Translations under genes and position numbers: made by a program
Shown: positions 9,801 to 16,452 of the stretch, piece after piece
Layout of the letters: each line of letters starts with the position of its first letter
How positions within the stretch are numbered: position 1 is the first letter of the stretch
Notes under the pieces: generated by a model
The model's input: only the letters and a program-made list of their open reading frames with translations
Told to the model about the DNA's origin: nothing
The model's database searches: none
Origin: CAZJYI01 sp964550025
GTDB taxonomy: Bacteria; Verrucomicrobiota; Kiritimatiellia; UBA8416; CAYOBW01
Length of the DNA stretch: 25,334 bases
NCBI GenBank assembly: GCA_964550025.1
Contig: CAZJYI010000152.1
Location: forward strand, 1 to 25,334
Direction of reading: 5' to 3'

Positions 9801-10240
9801 AGTACCATCTCACAGCGCATGCGGCCGATACGGGCGAACCGCTGTGGGAGGCGTCTCACCGCGAGAGTTGGGGCGGCGGGGGCACGCACGGCGAGCAGAC
9901 ACACCACCCGGCTGTCACGGGGGGAACGGTGTACCTCGGGACAGCGGCTTACGATATGCAGACGGGAGAGCGGCGGGCAGATTGGAAGTGGGGTCGCACG
10001 GGGCATGGTTGCGGTACCATCTCGGCTTCGACGGGGCATCTCTTCAACCGGGGTGCGAACCCGCAGGTTACCCGGTTGAGCGACGGCAAACGGTTCAAGA
10101 TCAACGGCGTCAGCCGGCCGGGGTGCTGGATCAACATCCTTCCCGCCGGAGGGCTGGTCCTGATCCCGGAGGCCAGTTCCGGCTGCACCTGCAATTTCGC
10201 GATCCAGGCGTCAATGGCCTTTCGGCCGGTTGTGCCGTGA
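6803..10240 (+). CDS. Secreted LamG + PQQ-type beta-propeller protein with methyltransferase-like insert
   Basis: A 1145-residue protein with a signal peptide (MLRFDISLLLAVLSIQAVGA, cut after VGA). Residues about 25-235 are a LamG domain (LSVAVWVRMD, VAGTYDGGLQRLYIDGEL). Propeller repeats follow (DDRLYFGSSSEDCVVCLDAVRGRELWRF and others). Residues about 577-700 look like a Rossmann methyltransferase, with the late motif LLRVLRPGGGLALIGEG intact but the SAM-binding glycine motif degraded (ALVVDSHPDRG). Propeller repeats then resume at about 717 with WSHCYGEPGNSACSGD and continue to the end (SGNNYVYAMDAYCGALLWEK). From recall, planctomycete propeller proteins can carry such an insert. The ATG at 6803 follows GGAGG at 6794-6798. 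It lies 45 bases after the kinase, so co-transcription is possible. Function unknown; likely an extracytoplasmic binding or enzymatic scaffold. Confidence 0.82.
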   Translation: MLRFDISLLLAVLSIQAVGAEPVAEWRFVYPRIATANPSWPAAVEGPETWETEAPRALRFGTGAARRAVVTESLATIGLPTQALSVAVWVRMDRVEPWAAMVSAIQDNGAYERGWVLGTEGKGNRFCFGLVGETRKRLTYLSSPSMVSEGVWTFVAGTYDGGLQRLYIDGELAAESKAQTGPVCYPPSGAVVLGAYQDSNEFHGLQGALGYAAIFDTALSREAVAALYETARTRYPEPEYADDLLPGGWPTYAHDSARSGMTTNALALPLRQVWQYRPRRPPAPAWPPPAEHDLFHRRYNLKPRVTFDRAFHVVGNDDRLYFGSSSEDCVVCLDAVRGRELWRFACGGPVRLAPTVAAGLLVFGSDDGYLYGLDPASGGLRWRTLAAEERCILPGNGRLVSQWPVRSGVLVDGDRGYFCAGVFPMQGVFQGCVELATGKVMERKPIAAPVQGYLVRRNGRVFSPTGRDPKGTWVADLESPARARTGDGGIDQDYPFAAIGTPSLRIGGGDGRIGIMDAGDGSLLAELAVDGRIHGLAAWGGRLYASSDTGAITCFASGDRPVPSNPPGPPSAVDRLNTLRGVPAEATVKACRAIGESAPENRGYALVVDSHPDRGVALARASAHQVACLVSAEETAWEWNRAFSEAGLGGRVTAFACEGGRLPFVDYLFAIVIARDADRVPRDELLRVLRPGGGLALIGEGPDVTVRRPPVAGAGRWSHCYGEPGNSACSGDRVVSEELALQWYGLPGPEHMVDRHNRNVAPLYDRGRLFVSGNNYVYAMDAYCGALLWEKAIPGSLRAAALKNAGNMAASNGVLYVASGANCLALNGRDGRELRRFDCDPDRDWGGVWVVGDTLLGTSTRPGASRWPLTPTSWGIAYRDAGEVICADTLFACGLASGERAWSYRPRGGAIPNPAVAVDADRVYLVESADLATRDDADGRIPLAALFAKGGRLCAVDRRSGRVTWQRAVPVEHLRHVVFLSCVDGRVLMTGSRTSAGKVEYHLTAHAADTGEPLWEASHRESWGGGGTHGEQTHHPAVTGGTVYLGTAAYDMQTGERRADWKWGRTGHGCGTISASTGHLFNRGANPQVTRLSDGKRFKINGVSRPGCWINILPAGGLVLIPEASSGCTCNFAIQASMAFRPVVP

Positions 10241-10769
10241 CACGATGTGGTCGGCGTCGGTCGCAAGCAACCAGACGGCTTTCGACTCAAGAAACCGCAT
10301 CTGAAATCATTCGTACGCAAGCGGAACGCGGGATGTCCCGGCGGCTGTCGGGGACGCCGCCTGAACGAGGACGTTGAATGTCTGGCACCTGCACAAGCCA
10401 AGCCTGCTACCTGATCCCTGCGCTCTTCTCCGTGCTGTTTGTCTCTGCGCTGTCAGTGTGACCCGTGGTTGCCCCCTCTCTGGTCTTGGCTGTGCCGCGC
10501 TGTGCCCGTCTTGTGGCCGGATCTCTTCTCGTCGATGACATCTACGAAGAAATCGGCACGGTGACAGGAATAATTCGTTCCTTCCCACCGACTAGAAACT
10601 CGGAAGAAGGAGAAAGGCCCCAAAGCAGCAAAAAAGGACGGAAATGCAGAACGAAATGATGAAGCAACTGTCGGCAGTCTTAGAGGTGGCAACCGTCATG
10701 CTGGGCGGTTTTCGACAAGGTCGGACCGAGAGTTATATCAAGAAACCAGCAAACGCGAGGAGTAGCACA
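10241..10769. other. Gene-poor stretch of about 530 bases
   Basis: No convincing coding sequence is visible. Short open frames here have compositions unlike proteins. A weak hairpin (GGCGGC 10340-10345 / GCCGCC 10356-10361, 10-base loop) follows the propeller gene and might act in termination. The last 130 bases are richer in A (near 10600-10650) and precede the next gene, so its promoter and leader are probably here. A possible N-terminal extension of that gene begins at ATG 10644. Confidence 0.5.
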
Positions 10770-11432
10770 GTGAATTACCTGAAGTCCAAAGCTCTTGCAC
10801 TGTCCGTAGTGACTCTGATGTTCGGCACCACAATTCAGACTGCCCTGGCAGCGCTTCCACCTCCCAGGGATTGGGGCCGGAACGATTACTACAATGCGGT
10901 TGAGTTGTTGGCTTGGACGGGGGTCAGCCAGTGGCAGTCCGCCATCGGGAGCTCCACCCCGTTCGCCGAGATCTACGGTGCGTTCAGCGCCGTGGGCGCA
11001 GCCTTCGAGCCGGCGTTGAAGAAGCACATCCAGAACAGAATGACGGAGGCTTACCTCGACGACGACACCGCACGGTTCAATCGCCTGCAGGCTCTTCTCT
11101 GTGCCGTGAATGGCAACCCGGGCCCGATGAATGAGCTCAAGAGGGGGGGGCATCGCCCCGCGAGAAGGGCTCTACGCCGCAATGTGTCGTATGCAGCTTC
11201 CTACTACAACCAGGCCGTGCGAGCGTCCGCCTCGGTCAATAGCGGCGGGAGCTGGACCGCCTCTAACGGGTGGAGCGGCCAGTTGGAGATCGTGGGAGGC
11301 AACGGGGTGCGCACGACACTGAAGGACAGCAAGGGCAAGTCGCGGGGGGTCGATACCGGTACGTATTTCCTCATGGACGGGCAGATCTGGAAGATCGAGT
11401 GGAACAACGGACAGAAGTGGATCGCGCGGTAG
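10770..11432 (+). CDS. Small exported protein of unknown function
   Basis: I do not recognise the family. The chosen GTG start at 10770 follows GAGGAG (10757-10762) with seven bases of spacing and yields a typical signal peptide ending ...TTIQTALAA, for 220 residues. The same frame opens at ATG 10644, which would add 42 residues ahead of the signal peptide. The mature part is helical at first (YYNAVELLAWTGVSQWQSAIG, then FEPALKKHIQNRMTEAYLDDD). It ends in a Gly/Trp-rich beta segment from about residue 150 (GGSWTASNGWSGQLEIVGG, then DGQIWKIEWNNGQKWIAR). A run of eight G at about 11143-11150 lies mid-gene and could be a frameshift or sequencing-error site, though the reading frame is sensible on both sides. 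Function unknown. Confidence 0.6.
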   Translation: MNYLKSKALALSVVTLMFGTTIQTALAALPPPRDWGRNDYYNAVELLAWTGVSQWQSAIGSSTPFAEIYGAFSAVGAAFEPALKKHIQNRMTEAYLDDDTARFNRLQALLCAVNGNPGPMNELKRGGHRPARRALRRNVSYAASYYNQAVRASASVNSGGSWTASNGWSGQLEIVGGNGVRTTLKDSKGKSRGVDTGTYFLMDGQIWKIEWNNGQKWIAR

Positions 11433-11480
11433 CCCCGCGGGCATCCGTTGCCCGTTCACGACCCGAACTGTCGAAGCGCT

Positions 11481-11513
11481 TGATGTTGCCGACGCTGTGC
11501 GTCGGCAACATCA
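11481..11513. terminator. Perfect 15-bp hairpin, candidate terminator
   Basis: TGATGTTGCCGACGC and its exact reverse complement flank a 3-base loop (TGT at 11496-11498). It begins 49 bases after the stop of the small exported protein and is followed by TTTCGGG, so the U-tract is poor. It may terminate transcription or act as an RNA 3'-end stabiliser. The tight loop also resembles the REP units elsewhere in the window, but no GTAG foot is present. Confidence 0.5.
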
Positions 11514-11519
11514 TTTCGG

Positions 11520-11690
11520 GTGAGACAAACGCCGATTATCCTGCACAAGGTCGTCCATACCACCCCGGAGGAGATGCTCTGCCGCGCCCTGCGGCCCGCG
11601 CGCGGCAAGCGGATGCTCTCGATCGCGTCGGGCGGGGACAGCTGCTTCGCCTCGCAGACGAGCAGCAACTACCTGGACAATTGCCGGCAG
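11520..11690 (+). pseudogene. Fragment of a methyltransferase-like gene (DUF3419/BtaA-type motif)
   Basis: A frame beginning at 11520 contains EEMLCRALRPARGKRMLSIASGGD. This matches the layout around the SAM-binding motif I of DUF3419 proteins (BtaA-like aminocarboxypropyl transferases: a helix, RPG..., then [VI]LSIASGGDN). After SCFASQ the sequence stops resembling the family, and the frame soon runs antisense into the neighbouring DUF89 gene. Only about 45 family-like residues remain of a protein that normally exceeds 300, so I read it as a decayed or deletion-truncated remnant. The right boundary is approximate. The family assignment is from memory of the motif and is moderate at best. Confidence 0.45.
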
Positions 11691-11727
11691 CTCATTGGGC
11701 CCGATTCAGCTCGTACGACAATTCGCC

Positions 11728-12609
11728 TCAAACGTCTTTCCTCGTACGCACGCCATGCTCGGGAGAGTGGAGGAATACGATGTCGCCCAGCGCGCAGCCG
11801 ATCTCCCTGGCGACAAGATCACACTTGGCCTTGAGGAGGAAATAGATGTTCTCCGGGCGTTCGTTGCAGGTTTCGAAATTGCCGTGCCCCTTGGCAATGA
11901 TGACATGGGCGGCTTCAACAGCCGAGCTGAACTCGTCCGAGCAGCGTTCCCAGTGAATGCCGATGTCTGCCGAACCGGTTTCGATGACGGGAACCAGGTC
12001 GGTCATGCCGGTCGATGTGGCGTCTTCCATCGTTGCGTCGTTGATGATCGGCCCCGATTTGACCGTGAAGGTTATCTCCACACCGGCCGCGAGAAGCTGC
12101 TCGACAAGGAGAGCGTCGAACACGATCTCCCCGGCATTGTCGCCGAGATAGAGTAGCCTGCAGCCCGGCCCGAGCTCCTCGCGGAGGTCGTCGATGGCGG
12201 AGAACGTAAAGGGACGATACATGAAGGACTCGATGTCCTTCTCGATGTCGAACTCATGGCCGATGCCGAGATCGATCACATTTCCGGCGGCCGCGGCGTG
12301 CAGGGCCGCGTCGAGCGGGTCGGGAGAGGAAGCGATGAGGCGGCGGATGTCCCCGGCCACGGCCATGGCGGCCCGGTTCGTTTCGCGCTTGATCCGGGCG
12401 TACGGATCGGCGACGCCCGTGACGGCGCTCGTGACCTCGTAGGCGGGCTGCGAGGCGACAGCGGGGGTCCCCAACTCAGACAGGCTGGCGACGTGCCGAC
12501 CGAGCTCCTTCATCACCTTTAAATGGACGGCGGGGTCATCGGAGACAAGCCGGGCAGTATTCAACCCCTGCTTGAACGTACAGGCAATACAGTCGGCGGT
12601 GGCTTTCAT
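11728..12609 (-). CDS. DUF89 family protein (ARMT1-like damage-control phosphatase)
   Basis: A 293-residue protein matching bacterial DUF89 members: N-terminal C7-x-x-C10 (DCIACTFKQ), AAGNVIDLG near residue 110, the GDNAGE motif at 156-161 (metal and phosphate binding), SGPIINDAT, and AKGHGNFE near 240. DUF89 proteins are metal-dependent phosphatases thought to remove damaged or excess phosphometabolites; the exact substrate cannot be read from sequence. The ATG is preceded on its own strand by GAGGA about eight bases away. It converges with the upstream plus-strand genes and diverges from the ATPase gene on its other side, so it is probably monocistronic. Confidence 0.88.
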   Translation of the reverse strand: MKATADCIACTFKQGLNTARLVSDDPAVHLKVMKELGRHVASLSELGTPAVASQPAYEVTSAVTGVADPYARIKRETNRAAMAVAGDIRRLIASSPDPLDAALHAAAAGNVIDLGIGHEFDIEKDIESFMYRPFTFSAIDDLREELGPGCRLLYLGDNAGEIVFDALLVEQLLAAGVEITFTVKSGPIINDATMEDATSTGMTDLVPVIETGSADIGIHWERCSDEFSSAVEAAHVIIAKGHGNFETCNERPENIYFLLKAKCDLVAREIGCALGDIVFLHSPEHGVRTRKDV

Positions 12610-12802
12610 GAGCGGTCCTCGTCAGCGGGAAAAGGCAGAACCGTAGCAGGAGTTCCCGAGACTGTCCAATGCTGCAAGCTGGAAATGAGGCGCAGAGGCC
12701 CTCACTCCTTGTGCTGGTCCAAGTGTTTGGATACGATGGGCACACCATCTAGAGGGAATTGTCAGCTATCCCGAATGTGTCCGTCTTGGAGTGGGTCGCA
12801 AC

Positions 12803-14167
12803 GTGACAGAAGAAGAACTCAGTTTCATCCGCCAGGAGGGCGAAGGGCTTCGCGTGGAATTCAAGGAGTCCGTGAGTGCTTCGCTGGCACGGGAATTCGT
12901 TGCGTTCGCCAACGCTTCCGGCGGTCGTGTGTTTCTCGGAATCCGGGATGACGGTGTCATCACCGGAGCGACACTCGACAATCGTCTGAGATCACGCATA
13001 CAGGACATTGCGAACAACTGTACTCCACCGGTCGCGATACGTTTTGAGGCCTTGGAGGACATTGTCCTCATTCACGTCCCGGAGGGAGCCGATAAACCCT
13101 ATCATTGCGCGGATGGCTTCTTTCTGCGAACGGGGTCGAATTCGCAGAAGCTGGACCGGGAACAGATTGTCGCATTCCTGCAGGCAGAGGGATTAGTGCG
13201 TTTCGAGGAACAACACCATCGCCGGTTCGATTTCGACAGGCACTATGATGCCAGCAAGCTTGATGGTTATCTGCGAATGGCGGGTATCACCCGCAATCTG
13301 GACGACAGGACTATTCTAGAGAACCTGGGAGTCGGGTTTGCAGGTCCGGACGCGTTCCAGCTCAATGTCGCGGGCATCCTCTTCTTCTCCAAAGCAATCC
13401 CTCTTCTCTGCGAGCAGGCCACCATCACCTGTGCTGTATTCGAGGGGACGGAACGCATTCAGGTTGCGAATCGCAAAGACTATGCCGAGGGCATTATCTC
13501 CAACATCGACAACGCCATGCGCTTTGTCCGACAGGAACTGCGTGTCCGGTACGAGATGACAGGAGAGCCGCGCCGCCGGGAAGTGTATGAGGTTCCGCTC
13601 GAAGCCATCCGGGAAGCCCTAGTCAACGCCGTATCCCACCGCGACTATGCTGTGTACGGTGCGCACACGGTCGTAGAGTTGTTCGATGACAGGCTCGAGA
13701 TATCCAGTCCTGGAGGGTTGGTCAAAGGACTGACGCCAGAGACGTTCGGCATGAAGGCCATTCGCCGCAACCAGCTTATCGCGTCACTGTTGCACCGCGT
13801 TGGTCTCGTTGAAAACATGGGCACCGGCATTAACAAGATCAGAGGTCTGCTGGCCGATGCCGGGTGCCCGGAAGCCCTGTTCACCTTCAATGAGTTCTTC
13901 ACAACCGTCTTTCCTCGTTCCCAGAAGCACACCGACGGTTGGGTGAAAACGTCGGGGAAAACGTCGGGGAAAACGTCGGGGAAAATCCTGCAACTCATAA
14001 CGACCGACGCATACACGACCATACCTGAGATGGCAAAAGCCATCGGTGTTACGGTGCGATCGGTTGAGCGAAACCTAGCCACACTGCAACGAACGGGCAG
14101 GTTGCGACGGGTTGGCCCAGCCAAGGGTGGGCACTGGGAAGTACTCGACGGTGGACATCACCAATGA
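12803..14167 (+). CDS. Schlafen/AlbA_2-type ATP-binding protein (RecG-like family)
   Basis: A 454-residue protein. Residues about 10-125 form the AlbA_2 (Schlafen-like, AAA_4) domain: EGEGLRVEFKESVS, FVAFANASGGRVFLGIRDDG and FFLRTGSNSQKLDREQI. The middle carries the HATPase_c_4-like block EAIREALVNAVSHRDY, followed by DDRLEISSPGGL and ENMGTGINKIR. A C-terminal winged helix (about 400-445) reads TIPEMAKAIGVTVRSVERNLATLQRTGRLRR. Between them lie three exact KTSG repeats (residues 382-393). I chose GTG 12803 because the family usually opens with T-E-E-L; GTG 12791 would add four residues. Members are often annotated as transcriptional regulators or RecG-like helicases and cluster with restriction systems. 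Likely a nucleic-acid-binding regulator or defence factor. Confidence 0.85.
   Translation: MTEEELSFIRQEGEGLRVEFKESVSASLAREFVAFANASGGRVFLGIRDDGVITGATLDNRLRSRIQDIANNCTPPVAIRFEALEDIVLIHVPEGADKPYHCADGFFLRTGSNSQKLDREQIVAFLQAEGLVRFEEQHHRRFDFDRHYDASKLDGYLRMAGITRNLDDRTILENLGVGFAGPDAFQLNVAGILFFSKAIPLLCEQATITCAVFEGTERIQVANRKDYAEGIISNIDNAMRFVRQELRVRYEMTGEPRRREVYEVPLEAIREALVNAVSHRDYAVYGAHTVVELFDDRLEISSPGGLVKGLTPETFGMKAIRRNQLIASLLHRVGLVENMGTGINKIRGLLADAGCPEALFTFNEFFTTVFPRSQKHTDGWVKTSGKTSGKTSGKILQLITTDAYTTIPEMAKAIGVTVRSVERNLATLQRTGRLRRVGPAKGGHWEVLDGGHHQ
13945..13985 (+). repeat. 12-bp tandem repeat inside the AlbA_2 ATPase gene
   Basis: GAAAACGTCGGG occurs three times without mismatch (13945-13956, 13957-13968, 13969-13980), followed by a partial GAAAA. 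It encodes (KTSG)3-K in the linker before the winged helix. Because the unit is a multiple of three, changes in copy number keep the frame. Related proteins often carry short Lys/Gly-rich tandem linkers at this place. Confidence 0.9.
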
Positions 14168-14438
14168 AGCCGACTTCGCACGAAACCGGGGGAAAGCTGT
14201 GACGGTTCCCCTCTTGACTGCCCGTGATTGGCTGGAACATGATGTTGCTGCAGCGATCAGAATGAGCAAACGGAGTGAGACTGACGTTCCGCGCGGCGCA
14301 TCCCGCAGGAAGGGCACGGGTGGTGTTCAACAGTCGCCAGGTTTCGGTGCTGCGAGATCTCTCCTGCGGGAACGGGATTTGCCCCTCACGGCTCGTCAAC
14401 CTGACGCCCTGCCGGGGCATTCCGGGTGGGGGAATCGA
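14168..14438. other. Non-coding gap between two defence-type genes
   Basis: An open frame runs through this stretch, but its translation has no recognisable motif and no convincing start. Its sequence is unlike the flanking genes in flow, so it may be decayed coding DNA, possibly more of the restriction remnant that follows. No clear promoter or terminator is visible. Confidence 0.4.
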
Positions 14439-14573
14439 ATGAGGGACAACGGAGCACAACTCCCTTGGCTGAAAGTTCCTCTGGGTGAACTGCTCCGCAA
14501 GAGTAAGGAGGCTGTTGCGCTGTCAGCACTCACGCCTTCCGACCTGGACAGAGCCTTCAGAGGACAGCCATGA
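14439..14573 (+). pseudogene. Possible internally deleted remnant of a type I restriction specificity subunit (hsdS)
   Basis: A 44-residue ORF preceded by GGGGGA close to its ATG. Its first half, LPWLKVPLGELLRKSKEAVAL, reads like the opening of many HsdS proteins (W-x-V-x-L-G-E-L/V-L-x-x-S). Its end, LTPSDLDRAFRGQP, reads like the usual HsdS C-terminus (LLPSILDRAFRGEL-type). The two DNA-recognition domains that should lie between them, normally more than 350 residues, are absent. This suggests a single large in-frame deletion, but the match rests on short remembered motifs. A small genuine gene such as an antitoxin is the alternative. It ends about 100 bases before the fused ATPase-Toprim gene. 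Confidence 0.35.
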
Positions 14574-14670
14574 ACCCCGGAATTCCATGCCCCACTTCCC
14601 CTGCCTACATTTGTGGCTATTCGCTTTCACTAGCGGGTCAAACCACTTCGCGCCATGGGAGGAACTCAAC

Positions 14671-16383
14671 ATGATCAAGAAAGTGACCGTCAAGTACTTG
14701 AAACGTTTCGAGAAACAGACGTTCGACTTGGCCGACCATATCGTACTGGCCGGCCCGAACAACTCCGGAAAATCCACGCTTCTCCAGGCGGTGATGATCT
14801 GGCATCTGGCGATGCGTCAATGGCTCGACAAGCGCGGCGCTGAATCGAAAGCGAAGCAGCGTACTGGCGTCCCCGTGACACGTAAGGACTTCACCGCACT
14901 GCCGCTCCGCGAGATGAACCTGCTCTGGACCGATACCGTCACCGGGCTCAAGAAGGAAGAGCGCGAACCGGGGCAGAAGCCTGGTGCCCCGCGGGTACTT
15001 CAGATCACAGTCGAGGGGGAAGAAAGGGATGGCGCGTGGGCTTCGGCTATGGATCTGCGCTACCAGTCGACCGAGCAGGTCTCCGTCAAGCCTTCCGATG
15101 AGGGAGTCGGCGTGCCGATCCAGGCGCGCGATCTCAAGGTCGTTCATGTCCCGCCTTTCTCTGGTATCGGTGCCGAGGAAACGCGCTACGACGGACCGTA
15201 TCAGGATCTACTGATCGGCCAGGGCAAGGCGGGCGACATCTTGCGGAACCTGGTGCTCGAGGTCCACCGTCGTACTCGGGAAGACAAGGAAGATAACGGA
15301 TGGGAAGCACTGTGTGCCCATATTCGTGACATCTTCGGCTACGAACTGCTTCCGCCCGAGTACGAAGGTAAGCCGTACATCCTCTGCGAGTTCCTGCCAG
15401 GCATACCACGCAGGCGGCACGGCAAGGACGGACTTGCTACGCTTGATATCGCCAGCGCAGGAAGCGGATTCCACCAAGTTCTACTGCTGCTGGCCTTTTT
15501 CTACGCGCGGCCTGCATCCGTTCTGCTGCTTGATGAGCCCGATGCACACCTTCACGTCATCCTCCAGAAGCAGATCTACGACAGGCTCCGGTCGATTGCG
15601 GCGGAGCGGAAATGCCAGCTCATCATCGCGACACATTCCGAGATTTTGATCGACGGCACCAGCCCCGACCAGATTCTATCCTTCTATCGCGAGCCACATC
15701 TTCTGGTTGACAATACCGAACGGGATCAGGTTAGAGAGGCCATCAAGCGATTGCCGGCGGTGGATCTCATGCTGGCGGACCAGTCCCCTGCCGTGCTTTA
15801 CCTGGAAGGAGAAAGCGACTTCAACCTGCTCCGTGCGTGGGCCAAAGTGCTCGATCATCCCACGAGCGAGTGGTTCCAGAAGCAGCCCTTCTGGCACGCG
15901 AATCGGGGAAGGAATCCGGCAGAGGCAAGGGGGCACTTCTTCGCGATACGTGCCATTCGGGAAGATCTGGGTGGCCTACTTCTTCTTGATGGGGACAACC
16001 GGGGCTTGCCGGATCCGGAACTCCGTGCGGATGGACTGGTCATTGAGCGCTGGTCGCGGTATGAGGCCGAGAACTACCTGATACACCCGGACGCGCTGCT
16101 CCGCTTCCTCTGGCAACGGGTTGGCCCATTGTATGTGGATGCGGCCGGCAAGTATCTGCGGGACGAAATGCCGCCTGCTGCATACCGGGATCCGCTATCG
16201 GATCACGACTATCTGGCGAACACACCGGTTAGCAAGTCACTGCTGCCCGGCCTGTTCGCTGCCGCATCAGATCAGCTTCGCAAGCCTGAGTACTACCTGA
16301 TCGGGGAACAGATGCACGCCGACGAAGTCCACCCCGAGGTGAAGCAGAAACTGAACGCCATCGCAGAAGCGTTTGGGTTGTAG
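14671..16383 (+). CDS. OLD/PARIS-like AAA ATPase fused to Toprim-like nuclease region
   Basis: A 570-residue protein; ATG 14671 is set by GGGAGG (14657-14662) eight bases upstream. The N-terminal ABC-type ATPase has Walker A GPNNSGKS (28-35), a signature-like SAGSGFHQVLLLLAFF, Walker B LLLDEPDAH (D288, E289) and H-loop ATHSEIL. The C-terminal third looks Toprim-like: E379 in VLYLEGESD and D440/D442 in LLLLDGDNRG. WSRYEAENYLIHPDAL follows and recalls the (R/Y)xxENYL block of DUF4435 proteins. ATPase plus Toprim is the design of OLD nucleases, and of PARIS defence systems, in which AriA (ATPase) and AriB (DUF4435) can be fused. A role in anti-phage defence is inferred from this and from the neighbouring AlbA_2 ATPase and apparent hsdS remnant. 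Confidence 0.82.
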   Translation: MIKKVTVKYLKRFEKQTFDLADHIVLAGPNNSGKSTLLQAVMIWHLAMRQWLDKRGAESKAKQRTGVPVTRKDFTALPLREMNLLWTDTVTGLKKEEREPGQKPGAPRVLQITVEGEERDGAWASAMDLRYQSTEQVSVKPSDEGVGVPIQARDLKVVHVPPFSGIGAEETRYDGPYQDLLIGQGKAGDILRNLVLEVHRRTREDKEDNGWEALCAHIRDIFGYELLPPEYEGKPYILCEFLPGIPRRRHGKDGLATLDIASAGSGFHQVLLLLAFFYARPASVLLLDEPDAHLHVILQKQIYDRLRSIAAERKCQLIIATHSEILIDGTSPDQILSFYREPHLLVDNTERDQVREAIKRLPAVDLMLADQSPAVLYLEGESDFNLLRAWAKVLDHPTSEWFQKQPFWHANRGRNPAEARGHFFAIRAIREDLGGLLLLDGDNRGLPDPELRADGLVIERWSRYEAENYLIHPDALLRFLWQRVGPLYVDAAGKYLRDEMPPAAYRDPLSDHDYLANTPVSKSLLPGLFAAASDQLRKPEYYLIGEQMHADEVHPEVKQKLNAIAEAFGL

Positions 16384-16452
16384 CTGTCGCATTCGCGCAT
16401 TTGCGTTCATTCGCGGTTCACCGTAGCTGTTCGTGCTCGGGAATAGACCGCT

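Noticed and set aside
11143..11150. Frameshift at the run of eight G in the small exported protein
   Set aside because: The frame gives plausible protein on both sides of the run, so no frameshift is needed; still worth a read-level check.
14112..14438. Upstream extension of the hsdS-like ORF (frame open from 14112)
   Set aside because: It overlaps the end of the AlbA_2 gene, has no good start, and its translation shows no motif; I kept only the ATG at 14439.
16384..16452. Repeated CATTCGCG-like words between the converging ATPase-Toprim and isomerase genes
   Set aside because: The words are short and irregular, with no hairpin strong enough to call a terminator.
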